DNA from: Qipengyuania sp. S6317L1
GTDB taxonomy: Bacteria; Pseudomonadota; Alphaproteobacteria; Sphingomonadales; Sphingomonadaceae
DNA length: 64,000 bases
Assembly: GCF_023015615.1 (NCBI RefSeq)
Contig: NZ_JALKAJ010000002.1
Location: forward strand, 696,501-760,500
Direction: 5' to 3'
Position 1 is the first letter of the stretch; every line of letters starts with the position of its first letter. The notes beneath the pieces were generated by a model, which was not told where the DNA came from, ran no database searches, and saw only the letters and a list, made by a program, of their open reading frames with translations. The translations under genes and the position numbers were made by a program. Shown piece by piece: positions 35,800 through 45,395 of the stretch.

Positions 35800-37578
35800 T
35801 CAGCCCTTTGCAGCGATTGCCTCAGCCATACGGCTCACCAGCGCCATTGCAACCTTGCCCTTGGGCATTTGATCGAGGCTTTCCACGCCCTCGCTCGTCA
35901 CGATATGCACGGTGTTGTCGTCGCCGCCCATCACATCGCCCGAAACATCATTGGCGACAATCCAGTCGGCGGCCTTGCGTTTGCGCTTCTGCTTGGCATG
36001 GTCGATCACCGAATCCGTTTCAGCCGCAAACCCCACGACAAGCCCCGGACGGTTATTGCCCGCGGCCAGATTGGTGAGAATGTCGGGGTTCTCGGTCAGC
36101 ATCAAGGCAGGTGGCGCAGAGCCGCGCTTCTTGATCTTTTCGTCGCGATATTCCTTGGGCCGCCAATCTGCAACCGCAGCCACCATTACGGCAACATCAG
36201 CGGGAAGCGCGCGCTTGACCGCAGATGACATTTCTTCCGCGCTTTCAACATCCACGCGTTTCACGCCTGCTGGCGTCTTGAGGAAAACCGGCCCTGCGAC
36301 CAGAGTGACCTCGGCGCCAAGGGCAGCAGCGGCGGCTGCAATCGCAAAGCCCTGTTTGCCGCTCGATCGGTTGGCGATGTAGCGCACAGGATCGATCGAT
36401 TCCCACGTCGGGCCAGCGGTGACAAGCACATGGCGACCCTTGAGCGGCTGGTTGTCAGGGTCGGCCACGATCCCGGCAATCTCTTCCTCGTCGGCGACAA
36501 CCGCTTCCATCTTCGCAGGCGCGGCGCTCTTGGCAGCGACCTTCGCGGTTTCCTTCGCAGTCTCTGGGACAGGCTGGAGATCGGTCGCCTTGTCGGAAAA
36601 CATCCCTTCGGCCTCATCAGGGGCCAGACGGCGGTCATCCACCTCGTGATTGATCGCATCCTGATCGACCGGAGGCGCGGCCTTGCCCGCCCCCTTTTTC
36701 GCAAGCGGGGAACCGGCGAGATTGGGGTCGAACTCGATATCTTCCTCGGGAAGCTCCTGAAGGAATTCTTCGGGCACGTCCTCTTCGCCACCGAAACCTT
36801 CAAGATCTGCATGAAGCTCGGCTTCGATTTCCTCGGCGCTGCGTTTTTCGGTCGAGCGCGGGATGATACGCGAAAGCAAGCCGCCAAGCCCGCCCATCGA
36901 GGAACTTTCGCTCTCATCCTCGGGCTCAAGCGCTTCGACTTCGGCCGGCGGAAGGGTCGGAGCGGCGACAGGCGCCTCTTCCTCAACCTCAATCCCGAAG
37001 TGATCGGCAATCGCGCGCCAGATCGCAGGCGGTTCGGGCAGGCGGCCATAACCAAATTCGCCGCAAGCCATCATCCCTTCATCAGGGTGCAGCACATGAA
37101 CGCCGTTTTCGCGCAATTTTTCAACATTGCGCACGGTGGAAGCGTGCTCCCACATCTTCACATTCATAGCGGGCACGGCCATGACCGGCTTGTTGGTGGC
37201 AAGAAGCAGGGTGGTGGCAAGATCATCGGCAACGCCTGCGGCCATTTTGGCCATAAGGTCGGCAGTCGCCGGGCAAACGACCACGAGATCGGCCTCGCGC
37301 GACAATTCGATATGCCCCATCTCGACCTCGTTCTTGAGGTCGAACAAAGAGGTGTACACCTGACTTTCGGACAGCGCGGCGAGCGACATTGGCGTCACGA
37401 ATTGCTGCCCACCCTTGGTGACGACAGGCGTGACAGAGCCCCCGCCCTTGCGGATGAGGCGCACAAGCTCGAGCGATTTGTAAGCCGCGATACCGCCGCC
37501 CACCACGAGGAGAATTCTGGGTCCCTTGACGCTCACGCTGTGCCTACTGTCCTCAAAATGCAGATGTTCTACACCCAT
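35800..37578 (-). CDS. coaBC: Bifunctional CoaBC with long acidic central linker
   Basis: 592 residues (GTG at 37536 is an alternative start). The CoaC decarboxylase domain (about 18-195) has GGGIAAYK, the catalytic His89 ([11 protein letters not shown]) and the Cys172 lid ([13 protein letters not shown]). The CoaB synthetase domain (about 380-592) has [26 protein letters not shown] and [10 protein letters not shown]. It makes 4'-phosphopantetheine for CoA. Residues 196-379 form a 184-residue acidic, Ala/Glu-rich, probably disordered insert not seen in ordinary CoaBC of about 400 residues. Confidence 0.95.
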   Translation of the reverse strand: MGVEHLHFEDSRHSVSVKGPRILLVVGGGIAAYKSLELVRLIRKGGGSVTPVVTKGGQQFVTPMSLAALSESQVYTSLFDLKNEVEMGHIELSREADLVVVCPATADLMAKMAAGVADDLATTLLLATNKPVMAVPAMNVKMWEHASTVRNVEKLRENGVHVLHPDEGMMACGEFGYGRLPEPPAIWRAIADHFGIEVEEEAPVAAPTLPPAEVEALEPEDESESSSMGGLGGLLSRIIPRSTEKRSAEEIEAELHADLEGFGGEEDVPEEFLQELPEEDIEFDPNLAGSPLAKKGAGKAAPPVDQDAINHEVDDRRLAPDEAEGMFSDKATDLQPVPETAKETAKVAAKSAAPAKMEAVVADEEEIAGIVADPDNQPLKGRHVLVTAGPTWESIDPVRYIANRSSGKQGFAIAAAAAALGAEVTLVAGPVFLKTPAGVKRVDVESAEEMSSAVKRALPADVAVMVAAVADWRPKEYRDEKIKKRGSAPPALMLTENPDILTNLAAGNNRPGLVVGFAAETDSVIDHAKQKRKRKAADWIVANDVSGDVMGGDDNTVHIVTSEGVESLDQMPKGKVAMALVSRMAEAIAAKG

Positions 37579-37742
37579 CTAACCACCTTAGTCCTGCTCG
37601 CCAAGTATCTGGACCAGGAACCCGGCCCAAGTGTGGGAGGAAGCCTTGCGCTGTGATGGTTAAGATTGCACTTATTCACGCGCCCCTTGCGATCAAGCGA
37701 TAATGCCATGCGCGGGGAGGTGGATGAGAGGGGATTTGCGAC

Positions 37743-38123
37743 ATGAAACTGGCACTTAAAGTGGTTCTCAGCCTCGGGGGGTTGCTCCTCGTGTTTATGG
37801 GCTTTGGCTTTCTCACCGATCCGGTGGCCTCGGGCGCAGACTTTGGCCTGGTTGTCGAAGGCGCGCATGGCCTGACCTCTGTGCGCGGCGATTTGACCGC
37901 GTTCTTCACAGTGAGCGGCGCGTGCTTCCTCTGGGGCGCATGGGGTGAGCGACGCGATCCGCTGATTATCGGCAGCGCGCTGATGCTGGTGGTTCTGATC
38001 GTGCGGGTTATCTCGATCTTCGACTATGGCACGTTCGAAGGGTTCGAGGCTCCGATGAGTGTGGAAGCTGTACTTGGCGTGTTGGGTCTTTGGGCAGCGA
38101 AAGTGCTGCCTGACGGCGATTGA
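37743..38123 (+). CDS. DUF4345-like small membrane protein
   Basis: 126 residues with four hydrophobic segments (VVLSLGGLLLVFMGFGFL, LTAFFTVSGACFLWGAWG, IIGSALMLVVLIVRVIS and AVLGVLGLWAAKVL). The GLTSVRGDLTAFF stretch matches the DUF4345 family pattern; function unknown. It is alone between divergent coaBC and convergent ubiB. The next gene's stop is 10 bases away. Confidence 0.7.
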   Translation: MKLALKVVLSLGGLLLVFMGFGFLTDPVASGADFGLVVEGAHGLTSVRGDLTAFFTVSGACFLWGAWGERRDPLIIGSALMLVVLIVRVISIFDYGTFEGFEAPMSVEAVLGVLGLWAAKVLPDGD

Positions 38124-38133
38124 TCGCGCCTGC

Positions 38134-39708
38134 CTAAATCAGACCCGCGACACTCGCGCCCAGCACGGCGCCTGCGCCCACGAGGCCGGCGACGAAATAG
38201 CCAAACCAACCGCCGCCCCTGCGGGGTACGACATCGCTCTCACCCAGTCGGCCCATAAGCTTGACCTCGGGCAAGGGCGGTGCCTCTGGCGCGCCACCCT
38301 TGGGTGGGAACCTGTCTTCGATACGCCGGATGAGATCGGGCAGTCGCAGGAAGGTCTGCGTATCTTCTTTCAGACGCTCGGCCACCGCCGCCTCCGGTCC
38401 CAGCTCATCGCGGATCCAGCTGCGCACATAGGGTGCAGCGGTGTCCCACATGTTGATGTCGGGATTAAGCTGCGTCGCGATGCCTTCGACCATCACCATG
38501 GTTTTCTGCAAAAGCAGCAGGTGCGGCTGTGTCTGCATGTCGAAATCGCGGGTGATCGCGAACAGGCCGTCGAGCATCTGGCCGACCGAAAGCTCTTTCA
38601 CAGGCTTGCCGCGCATCGGTTCACCCACCGCGCGAAGGGCCGTCGCAAATTCGCCTACCGAGTGATAGCTTGGCACATATTGCGCCTCGAAATGGATCTC
38701 CGCGACGCGTTTGTAATTGCCTGTGGTCAAACCATAGAGAATTTCTGCAAGCCATTGGCGCGCGCGCCGGTCGATCCGGCCCATGATGCCAAAATCGATC
38801 GCCACGATGGTCCCATCGTCCTGCACGAACAAATTGCCCTGGTGCATATCGGCGTGGAAGAAACCGGCGCTGATCGCTTGTGTCAGGAAGCTGATGACGA
38901 GGCGCTCTGACAATTGCGTCAGGTCATGACCTGCTGCCACCAATTCATCGCGGCGCGAGATCTTGATCCCGTCGACCCACTCGACCGTCATCACCCGGCC
39001 GTTGGTGCGATCCCAGTCAATTTGGGGGATGCGATAGCCGTCAACGCCCGCCATATCCTCGGCCAGTTCCGAGGCCGAAGCGGCTTCGCGGCGAAGGTCG
39101 AGTTCCGAATTGGTCCAGCGTTTGAAATTGGCAATCGTCAGGCGCGGGCGAAGGCGCTCGGCCTCGCCTCCCATCGCCTCCACGTGGGCCGCCGCCCATT
39201 CGTAGGTTTCGATATCCTTGGCAAATTTCTCGCGGATGCCGGGGCGAAGGACCTTGATCGCCACCTTTCGCCCGTCAGTGGTGACACCCTTGTGCACCTG
39301 CGCGATCGACGCGGCGCCCACAGGGACGGGGTCCACTTCGGAAAAGAGCGCCTCCATCGGCTGCCCGAAAGAGCTTTCGATCGAATCGCGGATAAGGCCA
39401 AAATCAACCGGCGGCAGATTGTCCTGCAAGCTTAGAAGATTGTGCGCGGCCTGTTCGCCAACGAGATCGGGCCGCGTAGCCAGCGATTGCCCGAGCTTGA
39501 TCGCGGCAGGGCCAATCGCACGGAAGGCACCGGCATAGTCGCGCTCTCCGCCCTTCGAGGTGAAGGTCGCAAGCCGCGCGAGCCTTGCCAAGGTCTTTAC
39601 CGGCGGGGGCGCATTGGGGTCTTCCTCGATCCCGACAAGCGCGCGGCGGCGCGCAAGGGTGATGCCCCATCGCGCAAGACGGAAAAGATGTGTCGCTGGA
39701 CGGGTCAA
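38134..39708 (-). CDS. ubiB: Ubiquinone biosynthesis ABC1-type kinase UbiB
   Basis: 524 residues from TTG at 39708, which follows the ubiE stop by four bases and has GGAAGG eight bases upstream; a further upstream TTG at 39741 would overlap ubiE. UbiB features are the KxGQ-like AIKLGQSLATRPDLV, the Ala-rich loop GAASIAQVHKG, GRKVAIKVLRPG, the catalytic loop GFFHADMHQGNLF, DFG-type AIDFGIMG, and a C-terminal pair of hydrophobic segments. It is an atypical membrane-associated kinase/ATPase needed for CoQ synthesis. Confidence 0.95.
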   Translation of the reverse strand: MTRPATHLFRLARWGITLARRRALVGIEEDPNAPPPVKTLARLARLATFTSKGGERDYAGAFRAIGPAAIKLGQSLATRPDLVGEQAAHNLLSLQDNLPPVDFGLIRDSIESSFGQPMEALFSEVDPVPVGAASIAQVHKGVTTDGRKVAIKVLRPGIREKFAKDIETYEWAAAHVEAMGGEAERLRPRLTIANFKRWTNSELDLRREAASASELAEDMAGVDGYRIPQIDWDRTNGRVMTVEWVDGIKISRRDELVAAGHDLTQLSERLVISFLTQAISAGFFHADMHQGNLFVQDDGTIVAIDFGIMGRIDRRARQWLAEILYGLTTGNYKRVAEIHFEAQYVPSYHSVGEFATALRAVGEPMRGKPVKELSVGQMLDGLFAITRDFDMQTQPHLLLLQKTMVMVEGIATQLNPDINMWDTAAPYVRSWIRDELGPEAAVAERLKEDTQTFLRLPDLIRRIEDRFPPKGGAPEAPPLPEVKLMGRLGESDVVPRRGGGWFGYFVAGLVGAGAVLGASVAGLI

Positions 39709-39712
39709 ACTC

Positions 39713-40468
39713 TTAGACCTTCCACCCCGAATGGATCGCAACCGCGCCGCCCAGAATGACCTCGGCCTTGGTGTTCACAAACCCCGCATTCGAAATCATC
39801 GCCTCGAACTCTGCCGCGCGGGGAAATTTGCGGATGCTTTCCGCAAGGTAGCGATAGCTTTCGATATCGCCCGCAATCACCTGTCCCATGCGCGGCATGA
39901 TGTTCATCGAATAAAAGTCATAGATTTCGCGAAAGCCCGACCAATCGGTGACCGAAAACTCCATGCAGTAAAAACGGCCACCGGGGCGAAGGACACGCAA
40001 GGCTTCTTTCAGCGCCTTTTCCTTATGGGTCACATTCCGGATGCCAAAAACGATGGTGTAGGCGTCAAACGTATTGGAGGCGAACGTCACCTCTTCTGCG
40101 TTCTGCTGAGAGAAGACGAGGCTGCCCGCGCCCTCTGCCTCGTCACGCTCCATCGCGCGTTCTGCCCCAACATCGAGCATTTCCTGATTGATGTCGGCAA
40201 CCGTCACATTCGCGCCGCGATCGGCCATGCGAAAGGCAATATCGCCCGTGCCCCCTGCCATATCGAGAATGTTCTCGCCCGATTGCGGCTTCACCCGCTT
40301 GACGAAGCGATCCTTCCAGCCGCGGTGCATGCCAAAGCTCATCGCATCGTTCATGATGTCGTATTTCCTGGCGACGCTGGAGAAAACCTGGCCGACGCGG
40401 CGGGTTTTTTCCTCCGGGCTTACGTTTTCATAGCCAAAGGAGACGGTGTCTTGATCGGTTTCGCTCAT
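39713..40468 (-). CDS. ubiE: Ubiquinone/menaquinone methyltransferase UbiE
   Basis: A 251-residue SAM-dependent C-methyltransferase. Motif I is NILDMAGGTGDIAFRMADRG, and the family signatures YDIMNDAMSFGMHRGWK and IVFGIRNVTHKEKAL are clear. It methylates the benzoquinol ring in ubiquinone synthesis. It precedes ubiB directly, a standard alphaproteobacterial arrangement. Upstream lies the 33-bp inverted repeat and the divergent mutM. Confidence 0.97.
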   Translation of the reverse strand: MSETDQDTVSFGYENVSPEEKTRRVGQVFSSVARKYDIMNDAMSFGMHRGWKDRFVKRVKPQSGENILDMAGGTGDIAFRMADRGANVTVADINQEMLDVGAERAMERDEAEGAGSLVFSQQNAEEVTFASNTFDAYTIVFGIRNVTHKEKALKEALRVLRPGGRFYCMEFSVTDWSGFREIYDFYSMNIMPRMGQVIAGDIESYRYLAESIRKFPRAAEFEAMISNAGFVNTKAEVILGGAVAIHSGWKV

Positions 40469-40561
40469 GTGGGGAGCCTTAGAGGGAATTGCGGGTCGCG
40501 CAAAGGGTGATTAGGGACGTCTTTGTTGCGTGCGGCGTGCACATTCGTGCAAGCCTTTCCG

Positions 40562-40643
40562 TGGCCACCCGCTCCCTCCACCCTTCCACCCGGATTGTGT
40601 CCCGGTAGGCTCCGGGTGGAAGGGTGGAGGGAGCGGGTGGCCA
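40562..40643. repeat. Perfect 33-bp inverted repeat between ubiE and mutM
   Basis: Positions 40562-40594 are exactly complementary to 40611-40643, with a 16-base spacer. One arm is pyrimidine-rich (core CTCCCTCCACCCTTCC) and the other purine-rich (GGAAGGGTGGAGGGAG). No T-run follows, and no transposase is near. Such a long perfect arm in a divergent promoter region is exceptional. Confidence 0.97.
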
Positions 40644-40673
40644 AGGCGCGAACGATAGTGAGCACAAACACAA

Positions 40674-41489
40674 ATGCCTGAGTTACCAGAAGTCGAAACA
40701 ACGGTCAGAGGACTTGCAAAGTTCCTCGATGGCGCGCGCATTGAGCGGGTGACGCTCAACCGGCCCGATTTGCGGCGTCCTTTTCCGGATGATCTGGTGC
40801 AGGTGATGACGGGGGCGACGATCACGAGCCTTTCGCGGCGGGCGAAATATGGCCTCCTTCATCTCGACCGCGAACAATCGGTTATCTTTCACCTCGGCAT
40901 GAGCGGGCGCTGGCGGATTGATCCCGACGAACCGGACAAACACGACCATATGGTGGTGGAAACGGCCAACAACCGCTTTGCCCTGTGCGATCCGCGGCGA
41001 TTCGGTTCGGTCGATATGGTGGCGACGGGCCAGTTGGACGCATGGGGCCCCTTTGCCAGTCTTGGGCCGGAGCCGCTGGGCCCCGATTTGACGCCCGCCT
41101 ATCTGAAGGCCGCGCTCAAGGGGAAAGTGCAAAACATCAAGCTGTGCCTTCTTGACCAGCGCATCGTCGCAGGGCTCGGCAATATCTATGTATGCGAGGC
41201 GTTGTGGCGCTCCGGCATTCGCCCGACCAAGCGCGGCGGAACGGTCACACGGGCTCAATTCGAACGGCTCGTGCCCGCGATCAAGGATGTGCTCACCGCT
41301 TCGATCCGCGACGGTGGCTCCTCCCTTCGCGATTACGCTGCGCCCGATGGCGAGCTGGGCTATTTCGCCACGCGCTTTGACGTCTATGGCCGCGAGGGTG
41401 AGCCGTGCCACAACGATGACGGCGGCATGATCAAACGGATCGTCCAGGGCGGGCGCAGCACGTGGTATTGTCCCGTCTGTCAAAAGTGA
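40674..41489 (+). CDS. mutM: Formamidopyrimidine-DNA glycosylase MutM
   Basis: A 271-residue bifunctional glycosylase/AP lyase that removes 8-oxoguanine. The N-terminus PELPEVET supplies the catalytic Pro and Glu. The H2TH region is QRIVAGLGNIYVCEALWRSGIRP. The C-terminal zinc finger reads GEPCHNDDGGMIKRIVQGG ... STWYCPVCQ, so the usual second Cys of the first CxxC pair is absent and only three Cys remain. Otherwise normal length. Confidence 0.96.
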   Translation: MPELPEVETTVRGLAKFLDGARIERVTLNRPDLRRPFPDDLVQVMTGATITSLSRRAKYGLLHLDREQSVIFHLGMSGRWRIDPDEPDKHDHMVVETANNRFALCDPRRFGSVDMVATGQLDAWGPFASLGPEPLGPDLTPAYLKAALKGKVQNIKLCLLDQRIVAGLGNIYVCEALWRSGIRPTKRGGTVTRAQFERLVPAIKDVLTASIRDGGSSLRDYAAPDGELGYFATRFDVYGREGEPCHNDDGGMIKRIVQGGRSTWYCPVCQK

Positions 41490-41691
41490 TATGTGCAATG
41501 CAAGCAAGGGGGCAAGGACACAGGCTGCCCTGGACATCGGGCGATCACACGCCCCAAAACACTTGCCTTGCGCGTAAATTCGCACTAAGTGCGCCGCTTT
41601 CCCGGCGAAGAATCGCCGCTTTTCGTATATTCGATTCAGATTTCCGGCCGCTTTCGTGGCGGCCCTCACAAGACGCGAGACAGAAAAACCT

Positions 41692-41952
41692 ATGGCAAAT
41701 TCGCCTCAAGCCCGTAAGCGCATCCGTCGCAACAACCGCCGCGCCGAAGTGAACACCGCGCGCATGAGCCGTATCCGCAGCTTCGTCAAAAAAGTCGAAA
41801 CTGCTCTGGATGCCGGCAACAAGGACGAAGCGGCTGCTGCTCTTAAAGCGGCTCAGCCAGAGCTCGCTCGCGGTGTTGCTCGTGGTGTGATGCACAAGAA
41901 CACAGTGGCGCGCAAAATGTCGCGCCTTTCAAAACGAGTCGCCGCACTCTGA
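41692..41952 (+). CDS. rpsT: 30S ribosomal protein S20
   Basis: 86 residues from ATG at 41692 ([20 protein letters not shown]), the canonical S20 start; upstream in-frame residues are not S20-like. The protein is basic and helical, with [16 protein letters not shown] and the C-terminal [17 protein letters not shown]. It binds 16S rRNA in the small subunit. It precedes dnaA with a terminator between, as in many alphaproteobacteria. Confidence 0.97.
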   Translation: MANSPQARKRIRRNNRRAEVNTARMSRIRSFVKKVETALDAGNKDEAAAALKAAQPELARGVARGVMHKNTVARKMSRLSKRVAAL

Positions 41953-42025
41953 TTCGCGTCGATGACCGCTGATAGGTGGAACTACGCTACGTAGTTTTAC
42001 CCGTTTTGGTCTCCGCATTCTCACT

Positions 42026-42060
42026 AAGGGTCGTGTCGAAAGACGCGGCCCTTTTGTTTT
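42026..42060 (+). terminator. rpsT terminator
   Basis: AAGGGTCGTGTC (42026-42037) pairs through two G-U wobbles with GACGCGGCCCTT (42042-42053) around a GAAA tetraloop, followed by TTGTTTT. Confidence 0.88.
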
Positions 42061-42398
42061 GCCGCGATCAGGTCAATCCGGATTATCGAGAATGCGCAGA
42101 AACCCTACGATTCGCGGGGTTAATTTGGTGGAAACCATGAAAAATCAAAGCATTAAACGCAAGTCTGCGGGATAGAGACGAGTCAAGCCAGTTTATTTCG
42201 ATTTTGTTGCAATAGTTCGCTTGCACTCAGCGCCGAACAATCGTTTATTCGCAATCACTCGGCGCGGGACAGTCCGGGTTCAAAAAATTTGATCGACTGG
42301 TTAGCCGGTGGGGGTGCTCCGCCGGATAGGGATAGAATTGCCCGTCGGATAGATAGAAACAAACCTTGGACAGGTGCTTTTTCCGAGGGGCATTCGTA
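42061..42398. other. dnaA upstream region with one near-consensus DnaA box
   Basis: 338 bases between the rpsT terminator and dnaA. TTATTCGCA at 42245-42253 differs from the DnaA box TTATNCACA at one position. The middle is AT-richer than its surroundings (for example TTTATTTCGATTTTGTT). No cluster of DnaA boxes is present, so I do not call an origin. No small gene seen. Confidence 0.4.
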
Positions 42399-43871
42399 GT
42401 GGGGAAGCAAGTGGCATATAATTCTGATAAGGCGCGGACCACGCGTCGCAAGGCGGACGACGATTTGATGGAAGATGCAGAAGCGGTAAACCTGGCAGCC
42501 GATTGGGCCGATATCAGCCAGGGGCTCAAGAAAGATTTGGGCCATCAGCTTCACAGCCAATGGATCAAGCCCATTCAGGTGGGGGGCATCAACAAGGAAA
42601 CGGGCATTCTCGACCTGTTCCTGCCAACCGAGTTTTCAGCCAATTGGGTGAAGGATCGTTTTCACGATCGTTTGCAGCTCGCATGGAAGATCATGCGCGG
42701 CGATGTGCGCACGGTGAACATCCAGGTGCATCCGGGCCGCCGGCAATTACCAGAGCTGCGCCTTGATGACGGGCGTCGCCCGGCCAATGATGGTGCGAGT
42801 GCGATTGCGGTGGCTGCCGGAACGATTTCGGACGCCGGCTTCACCTCGAGCGTCGGGCTTGACCCGTCGCTTACCTTTCAGGCGTTCATCACCGGCGAGG
42901 CCAATGTGCTCGCCTGCAACGCGGCGCAACGTATGGCGGCGACCGAACAGCCGCAGTTCTCGCCGCTCTATCTCAAAGCTGCGACAGGGCAAGGCAAGAC
43001 GCACTTGCTTCACGCAATCGGCCACGGCTTCCTCGCCTCGCACCCGCGTGCTCGGATTTTCTACTGCTCGGCAGAGCGGTTCATGGTGGAGTTCGTGCAA
43101 GCACTCAAAGCCAACCAGATGATCGAGTTCAAGGCGCGTCTTCGCAGCTTTGACCTGCTTCTGGTGGACGACATCCAGTTTATCATCGGCAAGGCATCCG
43201 CTCAGGAAGAGCTGCTTTATACGATTGATGCGCTGCTCGCCGAGGGCAAGCGTCTCGTGTTTGCCGCCGACCGCGCACCGCAGGCTTTGGACGGGGTCGA
43301 ACCCCGCCTCTTGTCGCGCCTTTCGATGGGTCTGGTGGCAGACATTCAGGCCGCCGACATCGAACTGCGCAAGAAGGTTCTGCACTCCAAGCTTTCGCGC
43401 TTTGCACCTTTGAGCGTGCCCGAAGACGTGATCGAATTCCTTGCGCGCACCATTACGCGCAACGTTCGTGAGCTTATCGGCGGATTGAACAAGCTCATCG
43501 CCTACGCGCAGTTGACGGGTCAGGAAGTCTCCCTCCAGCTTGCAGAAGAGCAGCTTACCGATATCCTTTCCGCCAACCGCCGCCGGATCACGATTGACGA
43601 GATCCAGCGCACCGTGTGCCAGTTCTACCGGATCGACCGGTCGGAAATGTCATCGAAGCGCCGCGCGCGCGCGGTTGTGCGTCCACGTCAGGTTGCGATG
43701 TACCTCTCCAAGGTGCTCACACCGCGTTCTTATCCAGAGATCGGCCGCAAATTCGGTGGCCGCGATCACTCGACGGTTATCCACGCCGTTCGCCTGATCG
43801 AAGATCTGCGCCAACGCGATGCCGATATGGACGGCGATGTGCGCAGCCTCCTGCGTCAGCTTGAAAGCTAG
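42399..43871 (+). CDS. dnaA: Chromosomal replication initiator DnaA
   Basis: 490 residues from GTG at 42399, chosen for GAGGGG eight bases upstream; GTG at 42411 or ATG at 42468 are alternatives. Domain I is LKKDLGHQLHSQWIKP; domain III has a Walker A KAATGQGKTHLLHA, a Walker B LLLVDDIQFI and the sensor region; domain IV has the DnaA signature GGRDHSTVIHAVRLIEDL and VRPRQVAMYLSK. It binds DnaA boxes to open the origin. The 150 bases after its stop hold a hairpin ACAGGGCT/AGCCCTGT at 43969-43990 without a T-run. Confidence 0.97.
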   Translation: MGKQVAYNSDKARTTRRKADDDLMEDAEAVNLAADWADISQGLKKDLGHQLHSQWIKPIQVGGINKETGILDLFLPTEFSANWVKDRFHDRLQLAWKIMRGDVRTVNIQVHPGRRQLPELRLDDGRRPANDGASAIAVAAGTISDAGFTSSVGLDPSLTFQAFITGEANVLACNAAQRMAATEQPQFSPLYLKAATGQGKTHLLHAIGHGFLASHPRARIFYCSAERFMVEFVQALKANQMIEFKARLRSFDLLLVDDIQFIIGKASAQEELLYTIDALLAEGKRLVFAADRAPQALDGVEPRLLSRLSMGLVADIQAADIELRKKVLHSKLSRFAPLSVPEDVIEFLARTITRNVRELIGGLNKLIAYAQLTGQEVSLQLAEEQLTDILSANRRRITIDEIQRTVCQFYRIDRSEMSSKRRARAVVRPRQVAMYLSKVLTPRSYPEIGRKFGGRDHSTVIHAVRLIEDLRQRDADMDGDVRSLLRQLES

Positions 43872-44025
43872 GGCGCCGGTTAATTCTCACAGCTTTTGCG
43901 CATTGTTTGGACAGGGTGGTCCACAGCCACTCTGCCCAGCCTGCCAACATCTAATCGACACCTTTGTCACAGGGCTCTCCACAGCCCTGTCGACACCTCA
44001 TGCACATGCTGTAAACAGCCTTTCC

Positions 44026-44478
44026 ATGAGCTTATCCCCGCCCCTACCTGCGCGCCCTGCATGCGATATCGACCTGCCTCGAAGCGGGCTTGATGCCGTC
44101 ATGCGTGGCCTTAAGGGCACCTGCCCCAGATGCGGGGAGGCGAAGCTGTTCCGCAAGTGGCTCAAACCCAAGGACACCTGTCCGCATTGCAAACAGGATT
44201 GGTCCCGGCAGCAAGCCGACGATTTTCCCGCCTATATCGGGATCTTCGTGGTCGGCCACCTGCTCGCGCCCGTGGTTATTGCCATGATTACAACTTTCAA
44301 GATGAGCGCATGGGCAGTGCTCGCCACCATCCTGCCAGTTGCCGTGGTGATGCTGATCGCGACACTGCAGCCGGTCAAAGGCGCGGTGATCGCCTTTTTG
44401 TACTGGCATGGCATTGGCGCATTTTCGAAAGAGCGGCGTGCCGAGGATGTCGTCGTCGAGGAGACGCTGGACCAATGA
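44026..44478 (+). CDS. DUF983 zinc-finger membrane protein
   Basis: 150 residues from ATG at 44026; the open frame upstream overlaps dnaA and is not supported. A zinc-ribbon (CPRCGEAKLF ... CPHCKQDW) precedes two hydrophobic segments (IGIFVVGHLLAPVVIAMI and AVLATILPVAVVMLIATL). This is the DUF983 plan; function unknown, though the family is often near quinone/haem-related genes. The stop overlaps the MoeB-like start by four bases (ATGA). Confidence 0.85.
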   Translation: MSLSPPLPARPACDIDLPRSGLDAVMRGLKGTCPRCGEAKLFRKWLKPKDTCPHCKQDWSRQQADDFPAYIGIFVVGHLLAPVVIAMITTFKMSAWAVLATILPVAVVMLIATLQPVKGAVIAFLYWHGIGAFSKERRAEDVVVEETLDQ

Positions 44479-45254
44479 CCTTGTCCCCGGCCCGCCTCGA
44501 CCGCTTTGCTCGGCATATCGTGCTGCCCGAAATCGGCGGCGCAGGTCAGGTCGCGCTGGCGGGCAAGCACATTGCGGTGATCGGCCTTGGCGGGATTGGC
44601 TCGCCAGCCCTGCAATATCTCGCGGGCGCCGGGATCGGTACCTTCACCCTCGTCGATGACGATGTTGTCGATGCGAGTAATCTTCAGCGTCAGACCATCT
44701 TCACCTCACGCGATGTCGGCCACGGCAAAGCCACAAGCGCACGCCGCTGGCTTGCCAATTTCGACGATGCGCTGAATGTGAACATCTCGGACAACCGCAT
44801 CACATCGCAAAACGTCGGCGACCTTATCGCAGGTGCACATCTCGTGCTTGATGGCACCGACAATTTCGCCACAAGGCTCGCCGTGTCCGATGCCTGCGTT
44901 GCCGAACGCGTGCCCTTGCTCTCCGCCGCCGTGGGCCGGTTTCAGGGGCAGGTTGGGGCATTTGCAGGTCACCTCGCTGGCCAGCCTTGCTATCGCTGCT
45001 TCGTCGGCGATGCGTTCGATGCAGAAGATTGCGACACCTGCGCCGAAGACGGTATGCTGGGCGCAATGGCCGGTTGGACCGGCAGCTTTGCTGCAATGCA
45101 GGCGGTGCGGGTGCTCCTCCAGGGGGTCAGCCGCTTTGGCGATCCTGCCTGGGGCAAGCTTCACATCCTTGACGGAATGACACCGGGAATGCGCACGCTC
45201 ACCATCGCAAAGGACCCTGCGTGCAAGGGATGCGGGCACTTGGACAGCCAATAA
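44475..45254 (+). CDS. MoeB/ThiF/HesA-family adenylyltransferase
   Basis: A 259-residue E1-like enzyme. The Rossmann loop is IAVIGLGGIGSPALQYLAGAG (residues about 33-53), followed by TLVDDDVVDASNLQRQTIF. DGTDNFATR is the conserved nucleotide/substrate motif. Zinc-binding pairs are CYRC and CKGC near the C-terminus. It lacks a rhodanese domain, as in E. coli MoeB/ThiF. It adenylates a sulfur carrier such as MoaD or ThiS; which one is unclear, as neither gene is nearby. Confidence 0.92.
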   Translation: MTLSPARLDRFARHIVLPEIGGAGQVALAGKHIAVIGLGGIGSPALQYLAGAGIGTFTLVDDDVVDASNLQRQTIFTSRDVGHGKATSARRWLANFDDALNVNISDNRITSQNVGDLIAGAHLVLDGTDNFATRLAVSDACVAERVPLLSAAVGRFQGQVGAFAGHLAGQPCYRCFVGDAFDAEDCDTCAEDGMLGAMAGWTGSFAAMQAVRVLLQGVSRFGDPAWGKLHILDGMTPGMRTLTIAKDPACKGCGHLDSQ

Positions 45255-45395
45255 ACCGATTGGTGTGATCGGGTAAATCCTGCCAAAAAGTCGCGATCAC
45301 GCTGGACAGGGTGGGACCCTATCGGCCACCAGTTTGTTGATTGACCAACGTCAAAACCCTTTCGCCCACTCCGATTGACCCTGGGACCAGCATAG

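Noticed and set aside
40562..40643. Insertion-sequence ends
   Set aside because: The arms are perfect, but only 16 bases lie between them and no transposase or remnant is nearby; a plain IS is ruled out, though a miniature element is not.
42061..42398. Chromosomal replication origin at dnaA
   Set aside because: Only one near-match DnaA box and no box cluster were found; in alphaproteobacteria the origin is often not at dnaA.
43872..44025. DnaA-box cluster downstream of dnaA (TCCACAG repeats, TTATCCCC)
   Set aside because: The copies match only half of the TTATCCACA consensus.
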